From Orobanche coerulescens (lineage: Eukaryota; Streptophyta; Magnoliopsida; Lamiales; Orobanchaceae), in the NCBI GenBank assembly GCA_033398695.1, contig CM065802.1, positions 205,425,096 to 205,489,095 of the forward strand: a stretch of 64,000 nucleotides of DNA, given 5' to 3'. Made by a program: the position numbers and the translations under genes. Of this stretch, positions 1 to 11,239 are shown piece by piece (position 1 is the first letter of the stretch; the number at the start of each line of letters is the position of its first letter). The notes under the pieces were generated by a model that worked only from the letters and a program-made list of their open reading frames with translations, had not been told where the DNA came from and did not search any database.

Positions 1-14
1 CCCCTCCAGTCCTC

Positions 15-1253
15 TCACGAGTTGGTGCCGGCATCATCCGATGAGGAGGGTGGTGTGGCTGTCCGAGCGGGTGCAATAAATGGCTCGTCTGGATGCATGA
101 TATGGGCCTTCCATGCGGCAAGGTGATCCTGATGGTAGGCGTCCCTCGCTGCCAGACGCCTCGCCTCTCGTCGGTTGGCCCGACGGGCCTGCTCTCGCAT
201 CTCATCTCTGACGGCAGCAATAACGCTCTCTCGCTCCGTCCGCTGCTCCTCTCGCATGGCAGCCAGCATACTCTCCCTCTCTCTCCTCATCTCATCTCTC
301 TCTCTACTCAAATCCTCTCTCATATACTCTCTCTCTCTCCTCGTCTCCTCTCTCTCTCTCTCCTCATATCCTCCCTCAGCTCGTCGAGCATCGCCTGAAA
401 TCTCTCTCCGTCGGGCTGTGGTCCTGCATCTGCCTACCCCTGTGTCAGCAAAAGAGGCTCGGGGGATCCCTAGTGGGCCTCATCCAGAAGAAATCTTCTC
501 CCCCGAGCGTGCGCTGGCGCTCCTCCCCACTGGTCAAAATGTGAGATGATGCGGTGGTCGATCGGTGCCTGGGGAGCAAGCAACGGCTCGTTATCCGACC
601 ACGTCAGCCCCGGCTGCCGACAAAGAGCACAGATAAGAGAGGGGTGCTTCAACCCCGTCTTGGCTCCTCCCTGAATGCACTGGAATATAGAACGGACCAA
701 GAGAGGGGCCACATCGAACCGCAACCCGGATGTGATAGCATATAGTGTCCGGGCGCGGGAGAGAAAAACAGTGTGGATCTGAGATGTGGGGTCTATATGA
801 GTGCAAATAAAATAAAGCCAGGCACGCCCGAGCCAACTGAGGCGCGAGCTCTTGAAATGGAAAGTGGAAGAACTCGGTGCGCGCTGCTCCCAGTCGGAGT
901 CGGGCTGCGCAATAGTCTCGAGCAAAGCCTCCTTCGTGAGGCTAGTTATAACTCGGTCATAGGCCGTCTCATCTACCACCGGAAGCCCAAACAACCTCCG
1001 AATAGCAGCTGTGGAAAAATCAACTGTAACACCTCGGACATCGACCTGAGTCCGAGTGTCTGACTGCTGCAACATCTGGCCAGCCCGAATATGCTTCAAT
1101 AACGCACTGGCGTAGAACTCCTGCACTATCGAGATCACCGCTGACTCGGGGGGTGCAGCAAATCGGGCCCACCCCATCTCATCTATCATCGTAAGCAATT
1201 CCCCATCCTGGGGGGCTGGAGTAAATACCCTCTCCGGGATAAGAGGTCGCGGC
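15..1253 (-). pseudogene. Accessory ORF with plant-transposon-protein-like domain, C-terminal part
   Basis: The open frame from 1253 to 470 continues the N-terminal piece at 9761-9908 without loss of phase when LARD1 and one TSD copy are set aside. The body resembles the protein family annotated in plants as putative plant transposon protein; its recognisable stretch runs from about YASALLKHIRAG to RSIFQCIQG. The frame ends with TAG at 470-472. Downstream a different frame (323 to 15) encodes an Arg/Glu-rich, probably coiled-coil tail (repeats of RERE and MREE type), followed by a stop. The shift between body and tail falls in or near the CT-rich tract at 271-365, so a slippage indel may have separated them. 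The biochemical function of this family is unknown to me. It lies on the same strand as gag-protease. Confidence 0.7.
271..365. repeat. CT-rich (GA on minus) simple repeat
   Basis: Runs of CTCTCT with interruptions. On the minus strand it encodes Arg-Glu repeats of the coiled-coil tail of the accessory ORF. Its instability may explain the frame change between the ORF body and its tail. Confidence 0.85.
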
Positions 1254-1787
1254 TGTAATATCCGCAATTTCGAATTTCGGTAATTTTCTTTTTTTCGGCG
1301 GAAGTCCGTTTTGACGACTCGCTCATGACCGTTTCGTCATTTCGAGAATAATTAATTCTGCACTTTTTGTCATCCGAGTTCGTTTCGGTGTCGTTTTGTT
1401 GAGTTCCGTGCTTTTTAGCGACTTTTCCGCACTTGAGCTCGATTCTTGCGAATCTCGTCCAAATCAAGTTGTTTCGAGTTTCTCGCAAGTTCATTTAATG
1501 TTATTATTCATGTTGCGAGCTTTGGTTCGGTGTTTCGATCACGTATCGTGATTTTCGGATGTTTTGGGCCATTTTTGTAATTTCCCAAAGTTTGGGGTAA
1601 TTATTTCCGTTGTCGAATTCCGACACTTCGGATGGTCGGAATCGTGTGTTCTCTTAGTGCTTGGATTCGTCTTTGCGAGTACTTCGTAACCGTATCTTCG
1701 ATTTTTACTCAAGTTCGGGTTTCGGGGTCGTCCCGGCCCGGAGTGGCCACGCCGAGTCACTACGGAGCAGGTGGCCTGCTCGCCGAG

Positions 1788-2039
1788 TTACGGCCGTAAG
1801 GTGCGTTACGGCCGTAAGGTGTCCGAGTTACGGCCGTAAGCGTGATCGGCACGCCGCATTTGAGCGCCCGGCGGATTTTGACGAAGGCGTCAGACGGTCG
1901 TAAGGTGTGCGAGTTACTGTAAGTAAGTGTCCAGGCCGGGCAGATTTTTGACGAATGCCGGTTACGGCCGTAAGGCCTGCCGAGTATGGCCGTAAGGTGT
2001 CCGAGTTACGGCCGTAAGGCCTTCCGGTTACGGCCGTAA
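1788..2039. promoter_or_regulatory. Array of TTACGGCCGTAA palindromes in U3
   Basis: Six exact 12-bp palindromes plus degraded copies within about 250 bp. The array stops just before the TATA-like CTATATATAG at 2049-2058, so its position fits an enhancer or upstream regulatory array. Function is inferred from position only. Confidence 0.75.
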
Positions 2040-2048
2040 CCCTGCCGG

Positions 2049-2058
2049 CTATATATAG
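2049..2058 (+). promoter_or_regulatory. TATA box of LARD1 5' LTR
   Basis: CTATATATAG directly downstream of the palindrome array. The same element is at 7551 in the 3' LTR. Transcription is expected to start about 30 bp downstream. Confidence 0.65.
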
Positions 2059-3048
2059 CCTGGCTCGGCCAGATTTCATTTCTACGCGATTTTTCTTCCT
2101 TTTTCGGCGTCTGGCGACGGGAGGCTCGGGAAATCGAGTTCTTGGCCGATTCTAATCATTTCCAAGGCATTTTGGAAGATCCTTGTTGATTATATCATCA
2201 TCTAATCCGTGTATTTCGTCGAATCAAGGTATATTTCTTGATTTTCCTTCAAGTTGACTTTTCGGAGAATTGTTCTTGATTTCGTTTCTAATCCGATTTT
2301 GATACATCGGTTGGTGTAGTATGATGTTATTAATCGTGTTCTATGGGTTGTATATCCATATATCGAGTTTGTTTAACTCGATTGACGATTCGAGTGTTCT
2401 TGGGAATTATTGAACATTTAGTGTTCGATTAAATGTCCCAATGAGTTTCCCTTCGATAGTTTGTTGGGATTTCCGTTGTTTTGGCCTTGATTCTCGTCGT
2501 AACCATGTGTTATTGTTACTTCCGGAGGTTTATAGGTGTTCGAGGATTCCGATGTTGAATTCCGTTTGGTGATTGATGATTCGTGTGGTGTTATTCTCGT
2601 AATACTCGTGGTGCTATCGCGTTCTTGATATTGTTCGGGGGTTCGGGGCTATTCGACCGCGTCCTATCCGTCGTCTCGTTGCGATTGTGATTTCGAGGCA
2701 AGTACCTTGCCCATACTATTCTTGTTTTGTGAATATGATAATTGGTGATCGTCTTTATATATTCGTTTGATTGTTGGGAAACGAGTTTTCAAAAGATTTG
2801 GTTAGCCTTGTTAAAGGCCCTCTTTCAAAATCGTGTGTATTTTGTGATTGGTGTGTTTCTCGAACGAGTATGTGAATCTTATGGACATGTTTGGTGTTGA
2901 TGATGTACTTGGTATTTGCGTGTGGACGTATATTGTTTCACTTCGGTGCATTGTGGTTGACGTGTTGTTTTACTAAGTGTTTGATGCCTCTGGGTGAATT
3001 GTTTGGATATCCTCGGTGTGATATGTTACTCGTGCTTGAGTTTGATTC

Positions 3049-3530
3049 GCTAGCCAGCTCGGGAGGGTCCTTCGAGGCCTCGAGTGGGATTCGTGGCTTC
3101 GTCCCGGTCCTAGGTGACGTGTGGTGCTTGAGTATTTCGCTAGCCAGATCGGGAGGGTCCGACGGGATCACGGAGTGGGATTTGTGGCTTCGACCCGGTC
3201 CTAGGCGATGTGAGTACTGTGTTTTGTGAATGTGTTTGCTCACCTCGGGAGGGTTCGACGGGACCACGGAGGGAATTCCAATGGCTTCGACCTGGGTTCA
3301 CGAGTGAAACTTCACCGCTACGTGTATATATTTTGTGATTGTTTTTCGCTCACCTCGGGAGGGTCCGATGGGATCACGGAGGGAGTCCAATGGTATAGCC
3401 CTGGATTCACGAGTGCGGTTGCTTATGTTTTGTGAATGTGTTTGCTCACCTCGGGAGGGTTCGACGGGGCCACGGAGGGAATTCCATTGGCTTCGACCTG
3501 GATTCACGAGTGAAACTTCACGGGTGCGTA
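3049..3530 (+). repeat. Degenerate tandem repeat in LARD1 5' LTR, unit about 100 bp
   Basis: Five units, each with a CTCGGGAGGGTYCGACGGGA-like core, a GGAGGGAATTCCA-like middle and a CGAGTG end. The same set is at 8549-9022 in the 3' LTR. It lies about 1 kb downstream of the TATA box, within the transcribed part of the LTR. Confidence 0.8.
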
Positions 3531-4268
3531 TATATTTTATGTCCGTCGAGGACGCATGACGTGGGCTTTTAACCTTGTATATTATGGTTGGTTTTATTTG
3601 CGAAAACAAAACCTCTGGGCTGTGACCCTGTTGATTTTTGGAAAGCGAAGGATTCGGTGATCCTAAATTATTTCCTATTGAAACTCTCGATGGCAATTCA
3701 AACTGTTTTATAAATAGTTTTCCCTTGCTTTGCGACCTTTCGGTTTTAGAATGTTTTACCAAACTCTTGCCTCGGGAAGTACTTTTCGTCACGTTTGGAT
3801 TTTTGAGGATTCTTGATTATTATTGTTCTTGGAATGTGAATTGTATGGCTCGTATTTTTGCACTTGTACTTGCACTAGCGAAACAGTGGAGTTTGCTAAC
3901 CCCGAGTATTCGGGGTGGATGTCTATTTTGCATTCGTGTTTTGGAGCATAGCACAGTCGGCACGAAGGATGATGAAAGATGAACGATACTAATCACACGA
4001 GGATCCGTTGATGTCGATCGGTCTAGTTGTATTTTCTTTTCCGCCGCAGATCTTTTCCCGTTGTACGGAGTTTATTGTATTTTGACCCTGCGTGGGTATG
4101 TGTTTGGAATTGAGTTGTATGTTATTATTGAAAGACCAAATCGGTCCATCAGGTCACTTTAGCCTGAAAGGCGATGTCTAGATGTTTGATTTTAGTTATC
4201 AGCCTGGTAGATCCTCGAGGAGAGGGTCTACGGCGTGTAATATCCCTGAGCGGATTGGGGGTGTTACA

Positions 4269-6763
4269 TAAATGGTATCAGAGCTTAGGTTGTGGAAACC
4301 TAGGCTGTCGGGTCAGTGGTGTCTGTTGAGTTTTGTCTTGTCGGATTTTGTCTGACTATGTTGTGTCGCGACGCGTCGTCTGAGTTTATTGGTCGTGATT
4401 AGTATCGTGGGCGATCATCATCTTCGTGCGACCTGTGGATGTAAGTCTCCCTTCTTTGTGTTGTGCCTCGTGTGACACGAGCTATTTTTATGATTATTTG
4501 TTAAGTGATGGAATCCTCTTATGGATTTTGATTTCTTGATATGTGGTTATTTGACCCTCATATTTCGTTCATATGAGGAGTAGTGTTACTGGATTGTGCA
4601 TATTTGACTTTATTTCTTTTATCCGCTGCGTGAGTTCTTTTGTAATGACTTTCGGTATTTTACCGACTGAGTTTTATTTCGAAAACCGATTCCCTTAACC
4701 GAGTTTGTGGCATTATGGCCTTGATCGTTTTGGCAAAATTCTTATGACGGTATTTAGCATTTTGTAAATGGCTTCTGTGAATTTTTGAAATATTACCGTC
4801 ATCGGCCTTTTTGGCGTTTTTGTAAATGGTTTTTAGCCTGGTGGGTTCTGGCGTGGGGCCCACGGCGTTATAATGTTCCGCGTGATTACCTGAAATTTTT
4901 GGGCATTCTAGCCCATTGAATTATTTTTGAAAACCTTGAGTATCTTAGAAAATTAAAATTCGAGACGTACTTTTAAAACGAATTATTTTCTTGCGGTGTT
5001 TTCAAGGTGTTTTCTAATGCCGTAATGCATTTCAAAAATTTTCCGGTTGAGGACCAAAAATATTTTGAGATATTTTCAAATGCAGTTGCTTAGACCCAAG
5101 GGTCGAATATTTTTGAAAGTTTTTCACTAAAAGAAAGGTGTCCTCATTTTTGTTCAAACGCAAGATGATTTTCAAAGTCTCGATAATGGTGTTTGTACTA
5201 CTTTTTGTAAAATGATACTCAAGATCAACTGGTGTTTCCAAACTGTTTTCAAAAGGTGGTTTTCGTTTTTTTTTAAAACCCATCATTTCGTGCTTGTGGT
5301 CGGAGAAGGTGTGTATGATGTTGGTATTGTTGTTAGGGTGTTAGCCCTCCGAATTGTGATTAAATTGGTGGTGTGAACGTTGAGTCGTTCGCCACGCATA
5401 TGTTTTGTTAGCCCTCTGTGAGAGGTGTGAACTGGTGTTTACTGTTTATCGCCTCGTGGTGATTTGCGTGTTGTCGCACTAGTGTGAGTTGTTAAAGCTT
5501 GGATTTTTGGGCGTTATACACAGGGGTGATTGTTTCATGATGTTTGTGATTGTGTGCTGGCTATCGTTCGGGATGTTGTAATCGTCGAACGATGCCGTTG
5601 TTGTTGTGATTTTTGTATGCGTTGATATGTTATGCTGAGTTGGAATCTCTACTATGTTGTTTTGCGACGTTATGCCCCATTGTATCTAGCATTTGTATTT
5701 TCGGTATGCCGAGCCGAGGCATTTCAACCGTGATGTGTCGGGGGAATGTACGTGCATTTTGTCCTTCTCGTCAGTAACACATTTTGAGTGTGGACTCGAG
5801 GGACACCGAATTCAGATTTGCGAATTGGCTACCGAGACTTTCGGAGTTCGCGCTTCAGCACAGACATCAGGATCGGTTCTGAGAGGCCCATGGGAGATTT
5901 TTCTATCGGTTGCTTTTTGTGTTGTTACCTTGTTTCCGTTATTGTGAGTTGCGGGGACGACTTTCTTTTATAAGAGGTCGAATGTAATACCCGTATTGTT
6001 TTTGAACTTCTACATTCCTTGTTTCTCAGGTCTATCGACACGCTCGTGTTCGTTGATATCTTCTGAACTTGTTCTGTATTTCAGTTTCATCGTTCGAACG
6101 AACTGTGATCTTGTTTTGGGTCTATCTGGTATCGTTGTGACTTTTCAATCGCTATTCCCTTTCCTGTGGATCTTATGGGAATGCATGTCTTGTTGTTCTC
6201 ACCAGATCATCTTGGGAGTTGTTGTTTGAATTTTATTATCCTTCGTGTTTCGGACATGATTGTTCGATTTTTGTTGTCTCGATCGTTTGATTGTTCGGTT
6301 TTTATTGATCTCGTTCCGTGATGGGTGAACGTTCAGGCTCCATTGTAATTCCATCCAATTCGGGAAATTAGTCTCGTTTTCGATCTTCCAACCCTTAGGC
6401 GGTGGAATTCCGTATTTTTTCAGCGTTTGACTCGCGTTTTGATTGATGAACCGTTGGGTTGGTCAATCGTATTGATTTTCGTTCGTGTGTTTTGTGACTG
6501 TTCGGATAATCGACTTGATTATACTATCTGTTTGTTGACGCTTGTCACTTGTTGACTTTATTATGTTCCTAACGGCGACGTTGTATTGGTCGTCGTGGAG
6601 CGTGTTTTCACGCCGTATGTCTCTTTGCGTTTCTTGCAGCGTTTCGCCGTCGGGCGCGAGTTTTCGGTTTTTGCGTATCTCGTCGAGTTTTCCTGGCAGG
6701 GTATATTGCTTCCCCCTACTTGTTTTAAGTTTCGGGACGAAACTTCTTTTAAGGAGGGTAGAA
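4269..6763 (+). other. LARD1 non-coding interior
   Basis: Primer site TGGTATCAGAGC (initiator tRNA-Met type) at 4273-4284. The rest has only short, shadow-like ORFs. Parts are conserved with the LARD2 interior in the same element orientation, for example the stretch around 5210-5230 (tgatactcaagatcaactg) and the LARD2 counterpart near 36270-36295. A fossil 3' end (inverted repeat, polypurine tract, TGTAATACCCG) lies at about 5945-5995 and is followed by a homologue of the U3-like piece found in LARD2. The true polypurine tract is TAAGGAGGGTAGAA at 6750-6763. Confidence 0.8.
6728..6763 (+). promoter_or_regulatory. Inverted repeat plus polypurine tract of LARD1
   Basis: AGTTTCGGGACGAAACT forms a short stem with a GGGAC loop. 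It is followed by TTTTAAGGAGGGTAGAA and then the 3' LTR. The same arrangement precedes the 3' LTRs of Tekay1, Tekay2, Tekay3 and LARD2. Confidence 0.8.
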
Positions 6764-9760
6764 TGTAATATCCGCAATTTCGAATTTCGGTAATTTTCTT
6801 TTTTTCGGCGGAAGTCCGTTTTGACGACTCGCTCATGACCGTTTCGTCATTTAGAGAATAATTAATTCTGCACTTTTTGTCATCCGAGTTCGTTTCGGTG
6901 TCGTTTTGTTGAGTTCTGTGCTTTTTAGCGACTTTTCCGCACTTGAGCTCGATTCTTGCGAATCTCGTCAAATCAAGTTGTTTGAGTTTCTCGCAAGTTC
7001 ATTTAATGTTATTATTCATGTTGCGAGCTTTGGTTCGGTGTTTCGATCACGTATCGTGATTTTCGGATGTTTTGGGCCATTTTTGTAATTTCCCAAAGTT
7101 TGGGGTAATTATTTCCGTTGTCGAATTCCGACACTTCGGATGGTCGGAATCGTGTGTTCTCTTAGTGTTTGGATTCGTCTTTGCGAGTACTTCGTAACCG
7201 TATCTTCGATTTTTACTCAGGTTCGGGTTTCGGGGTCGTCCGGTTGCCGGAGTGGCCACTACGAGTCACAAATGAGCAGGCCTGGCTCGCCGAGTTACGG
7301 CCGTAAGGTGCGGTTACGGCCGTAAGGTGTCCGAGTTACGGCCGTAAGCGTGATCGGGTACGGCCGCAGCGCTGGGCGGATTTTGACGAAGGCGCATTAC
7401 TGGCCGTAAGGTGTGCGAGTTACTGGCTGTAAGTGTCCAGGCCGGGCGTATTTTTGACGAATGCCTTACATGGCCGTAAGGCTGCCGAGTACGGCCGTAA
7501 GGTGTCCGAGTTACGGCCGTAAGGCTCACGGCATGCCATAACCTCGCGGCTATATATAGCCTGGCTCGGCCAGATTTCATTTCTACGCGATTTTTCTTCC
7601 TTTTTCGGCGTCTGGCGACGGGAGGCTCGGGAAATCGAGTTATTGGCCGATTCTAATCATTTCCAAGGCATTTTGGAAGATCCTTGTTGATTATATCATC
7701 ATCTAATCCGTGTATTTCGTGTAATCAAAGTATATTTCTTGATTTTCCTTCAAGTTGACTTTTCGGAGAATTGTTCTTGATTTCGTTTCTAATCCGATTT
7801 TGATACATCGGTTGGTGTAGTATGATGTTATTAATCGTGTTCTATGGGTTGTATATCCATATATCGAGTTTGTTTAACTCGATTGATGATTCGAGTGTTC
7901 TTGGGAGTTATTGAACATTTAGTGTTCGATTAAATGTCCCAATGAGTTTCCCTTCGATAGTTTGTTGGGATTTCCGTTGTTTTGGCCTTGATTCTCGTCG
8001 TAACCATGTGTTATTGTTAATTCTGAAGATTTATAGGTGTTCGAGGATTCCGATGTTGAATTCCGTTTGGTGATTGATGATTCGTGTGGTGTTATTCTCG
8101 TAATACTCGTGGTGCTATCGCGTTCTTGATATTGTTCGGGGGTTGGGGCTATTCGACCGCGTCCTATCCGTCGTCTCATTGCGATTGTGATTTCGAGGCA
8201 AGTACCTTGCCCATACTATTCTTGTTTTGTGAATATGATAATTGGTGATCGTCTTTATATATTCGTTTGATTGTTGGGAAACGAGTTTTCAAAAGATTTG
8301 GTTAGCCTTGTTAAAGGCCCTCTTTCAAAATCGTGTGTCTTTTGTGATTGGTGTGTTTCTCGAACGAGTATGTGAATCTTATGGACATGTTTGGTGTTGA
8401 TGATGTACTTGGTATTTGCGTGTGGACGTATATTGTTTCACTTCGGTGCATTGTGGTTGACGTGTTGTTTTACTAAGTGTTTGATGCCTCTGGGTGAATT
8501 GTTTGGATATCCTCGGTGTGATATGTTACTCGTGCTTGAGTTTGATTCGCTAGCCACCTGGGAGGGTCCTTCGAGGCCTCGAGTGGGATTCGTGGCTTCG
8601 TCCCGGTCCTAGGTGACGTGTGGTGCTTGAGTATTTCGCTAGCGGCTCGGGAGGGTCCGACAGATCACGGAGTGGGATTTGTGGCTTCGACCCGGTCCTA
8701 GGCGATGTGAGTACTGTGTTTTGTGAATGTGTTTGCTCACCTCGGGAGGGTTCGACGGGACCACGGAGGGAATTCCAATGGCTTCGACCTGGGTTCACGA
8801 GTGAAACTTCACCGCTACGTGTATATATTTTGTGATTGTTTTTCGCTCACCTCGGGAGGGTCCGATGGGATCACGGAGGAGTCCAATGGTATAGCCACGG
8901 ATTCACGAGTGCGGTTGCTTATGTTTTGTGAATGTGTTTGCTCACCTCGGGAGGGTTCGACGGGCCACGGAGGGAATTCCATTGGCTTCGACTGGATTCA
9001 CGAGTGAAACTTCACGGTGCGTGTGTATTTTATGTCCGAGGACGCATGACGTGGGCTTTTAACCTTGTATATTATGGTTGGTTTTATTTGCGAAAACAAA
9101 ACCTCTGGGCTGTGACTGTTGATTTTGGAAAGCGAAGGATTCGGTGATCCTAAATTATTTCCTATTGAAACTCTCGATGGCAATTCAAACTGCTTTATAA
9201 ATAGTTTTCCTTGCTTTGCGACCTTTCGGTTTTAGAATGTTTTACCAAACTCTTGCCTCGGGAAGTACTTTTCGTCACGTTTGGATTTTGAGGATTCTTG
9301 ATTATTATTGTTCTTGGAATGTGAATTGTATGGCTCGTATTTTTGCACTTGTACTTGCACTAGCGAAACAGTGGAGTTTTGCTAACCCCGAGTATTCGGG
9401 GTGGATGTCTATTTTGCATTCGTGTTTCGGAGCATAGCACGTAGTCGGCACGAAGGATGATGAAAGATGAACGATACTAATCACACGAGGATCCGTTGAT
9501 GTCGATCGGTCTAGTTGTATTTTCTTTTCCGCTGCAGTATCTTTTCCCCGTTGTACGGGAGTTTATTGTATTTTGACCCCTGCGTGGGTATGTGTTTGGA
9601 ATTGAGTTGTATGTTATTATTGAAAGACCAAATCGGTCTACTGTGTCACTTTAGCCTGAAAGGCGATGTCTAGATGTTTGATTTTAGTTATCAGCCTGGT
9701 AGATCCTCGAGGAGAGGGTCTACGGCGTGTAATATCCCTGAGCGGATTGGGGGTGTTACA
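6764..9760 (+). repeat. LARD1 3' LTR
   Basis: 2997 bp, colinear with 1254-4268. Palindrome array at 7295-7522 (four exact copies), TATA at 7551, tandem units at 8549-9022. Differences from the 5' LTR are concentrated in the array. Confidence 0.92.
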
Positions 9761-9908
9761 GCGGCCGAATCTTCTCATTGAAGATTTTGTGGATCTCAGG
9801 GTCAGAAAACTGGTGCCCCTCCGACTCGTCGCGACTACGAGAGGTTTCCCCTCGAGTGGGGGATGACTGAGTACTGGCCCTCTTGTTCAGCTTCTTAGTC
9901 CTAGCCAT
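9761..9908 (-). pseudogene. Accessory ORF, N-terminal part (begins MARTKK)
   Basis: The start codon is at 9906-9908 and the frame encodes 49 residues up to the LARD1 insertion. The N-terminus is basic (MARTKKLNKR) and is followed by a Ser/Thr/Arg-rich low-complexity stretch. The frame resumes at 1248 in phase. The start is supported by a good 3' splice site just upstream (TTTTTTCAG, intron end at 9917), which leaves an 8-base exon leader before the ATG. Residues 2-5 are ARTK, the same four residues that begin mature histone H3. Confidence 0.75.
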
Positions 9909-9916
9909 AGTGATTC

Positions 9917-10460
9917 CTGAAAAAATTTAAACATCGAAGGTTACTTACTCAAAATAATAACGAGAATAATCATCACTCGGCTAAGGATATCCGGTCGTAA
10001 ATCAGAAATTTTTACGAAATAGCACAACCGTGAGAGAAAAATGAAATTGAACCATAACGTTTAAACTACACGTACGGGTTGGGGTTGCTGTAATTCCAGA
10101 ACGAATATTTATTGAACGAATATGTTGCACAAAGATTCAAAATATTGCCTTAACAAAGAAAAATTTTCATTTAGACATTTCATCGAACACCTAATGGGCA
10201 AGAGTTTACTTGAAGAACAAACATGGCAATAGCTCGATTCAATCCCCAAGAACAACAACACGAATCATTCACCATCAAAACTACATACTCAATTAATTCA
10301 TATTCCAAAATAACCATGAAAATTCGATCAAAACCATCATGTTATCCACTAAACCATCATAGACTTTTGAAGGAAAATAAACATATTCAATCCTCAAATG
10401 CATAAAACAACTTCAAATTTAAATTCATAGAACAAGTGGAGATTAGAGATTTGAACATAC
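9917..10460 (-). other. Predicted 5'UTR intron of the accessory ORF
   Basis: On the minus strand a consensus donor AAG|GTATGT at 10460 and an acceptor TTTTTTCAG|GAATC ending at 9917 bound a 544-bp AT-rich segment lying between a promoter-like region and the ATG at 9908. No long ORF lies within it. The splice prediction rests on the consensus only. Confidence 0.6.
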
Positions 10461-10870
10461 CTTGCTTGGTTTGTGAAAAGTGAAAGAAAAATCGCAAGAA
10501 GAAAACGCGAAGAAGAAGAGAGCTTCTCGGCTGATCGCGCGCGCAAGGGAGAGGGAAAGAAGAAAGGAAGCATACCTGGAATGGCCAGCCAAATTCGGGT
10601 TATAAGGTACCTGGGCCCTTCAAATTCCGCATGGTGTGCCGCGGCACAGCTCAAGTGAGCCGCGGCACCGCGTACAGTCCCTTTTAACTGCTCGTTCGTT
10701 TTGTTGTGGGCCGCGGCTCAGCTCTAGTGTGCCGCGGCGCAGGGCTTAGGTGTGCCGCGGCTCAGTATTGTTGTGCCGCGGCACAGGGCACAGTGGGTTT
10801 AGCTCTCCCTTTCGATTTGTGTGTGCCGCGGCTCAGTAATGAATTTCTCCCCTGGGATTTTTCCTGCACA
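10461..10870 (-). promoter_or_regulatory. Internal promoter-like region with CCGCGG palindrome array
   Basis: Seven CCGCGG cores, mostly in the form TGTGCCGCGGCACA or TGTGCCGCGGCTCA, lie at 10635-10836. They are followed (minus direction) by TTATAA at 10600-10605, a pyrimidine-rich leader and the predicted intron donor. The same palindrome is in the 5' LTR of this element. The arrangement suggests a second transcription unit for the accessory ORF inside the retrotransposon. Confidence 0.6.
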
Positions 10871-11239
10871 GAATTTCGAGAAGATCGCGTCAAAAGCGAG
10901 AGGTAGAAGGAATTCAAAGCACAAAATGATGAAAAATAAAAATTCAAGAATGCAAGATAAAAGCAGAAACTCAAAAATCTACACTACGAACTCGGGTTGC
11001 CTCCCGAGAAGCGCTAAGTTTATAGTCTTCAGCCGGACCTATTTAAAAATCAGTTCGCTTTTCGCAAACTCCATTTGATCTCCGCCCCGTTCATCGAACC
11101 GTTAATATGGTTTTTAAAATTATGACCATCGGTCGTTAACGATTCGACTTTCGGTTCGAACATCGAAATGTTGTTTGCGGAAAGGTTTTGATGAGAATAA
11201 CTTCCCGAAACACCCGTTTTTCTCCTGTCTAGATGTCCG
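10871..11239 (-). other. Non-coding spacer after protease
   Basis: Holds an inverted repeat around 10990-11010 (CTCGGGTTGCCTCCCGAG). In-frame stops appear soon after the protease stop at 11240. No RT motif is seen. Confidence 0.6.

Larger units (their letters stand above)
1254..4268 (+). repeat. LARD1 5' LTR
   Basis: 3015 bp. U3 runs from 1254 to the TATA region at 2049-2058. U3 carries the TTACGGCCGTAA array (1788-2039). The transcribed part holds five degenerate units of about 100 bp (3049-3530) and a conserved stem-loop block (about 3867-3925). A second TGTAATATCC lies about 30 bp before the 3' end. Confidence 0.92.
1254..9760 (+). mobile_element. LARD1: non-coding LTR retrotransposon with 3-kb LTRs
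   Basis: Two long direct repeats (1254-4268 and 6764-9760) start TGTAATATCC and end GTGTTACA. They flank a 2.5-kb interior with a primer binding site at 4273-4284 and a polypurine tract at 6750-6763. The exact 5-bp duplication GCGGC lies at 1249-1253 and 9761-9765. No gag or pol motif is found in any frame of the interior, so this is a large retrotransposon derivative that needs enzymes in trans. LTR termini and the PPT-adjacent inverted repeat resemble the Tekay elements in this window, which makes Tekay the likely helper (inference). The LTRs are nearly identical outside the palindrome array, so insertion was probably recent. Confidence 0.92.

Noticed and set aside
1788..2039. CRISPR-like array of short palindromic repeats
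   Set aside because: Repeats are 12 bp, spacers irregular and partly repeated themselves, and the context is a plant LTR next to a TATA box. No cas genes are present.
2891..3982. Overlapping ORFs on both strands in the LARD1 LTR
   Set aside because: Created by the 100-bp tandem repeats and repeated with indels in the other LTR; no conserved frame.
4273..4284. tRNA gene fragment
   Set aside because: TGGTATCAGAGC is a primer binding site complementary to a tRNA 3' end, not a tRNA gene; no cloverleaf around it.
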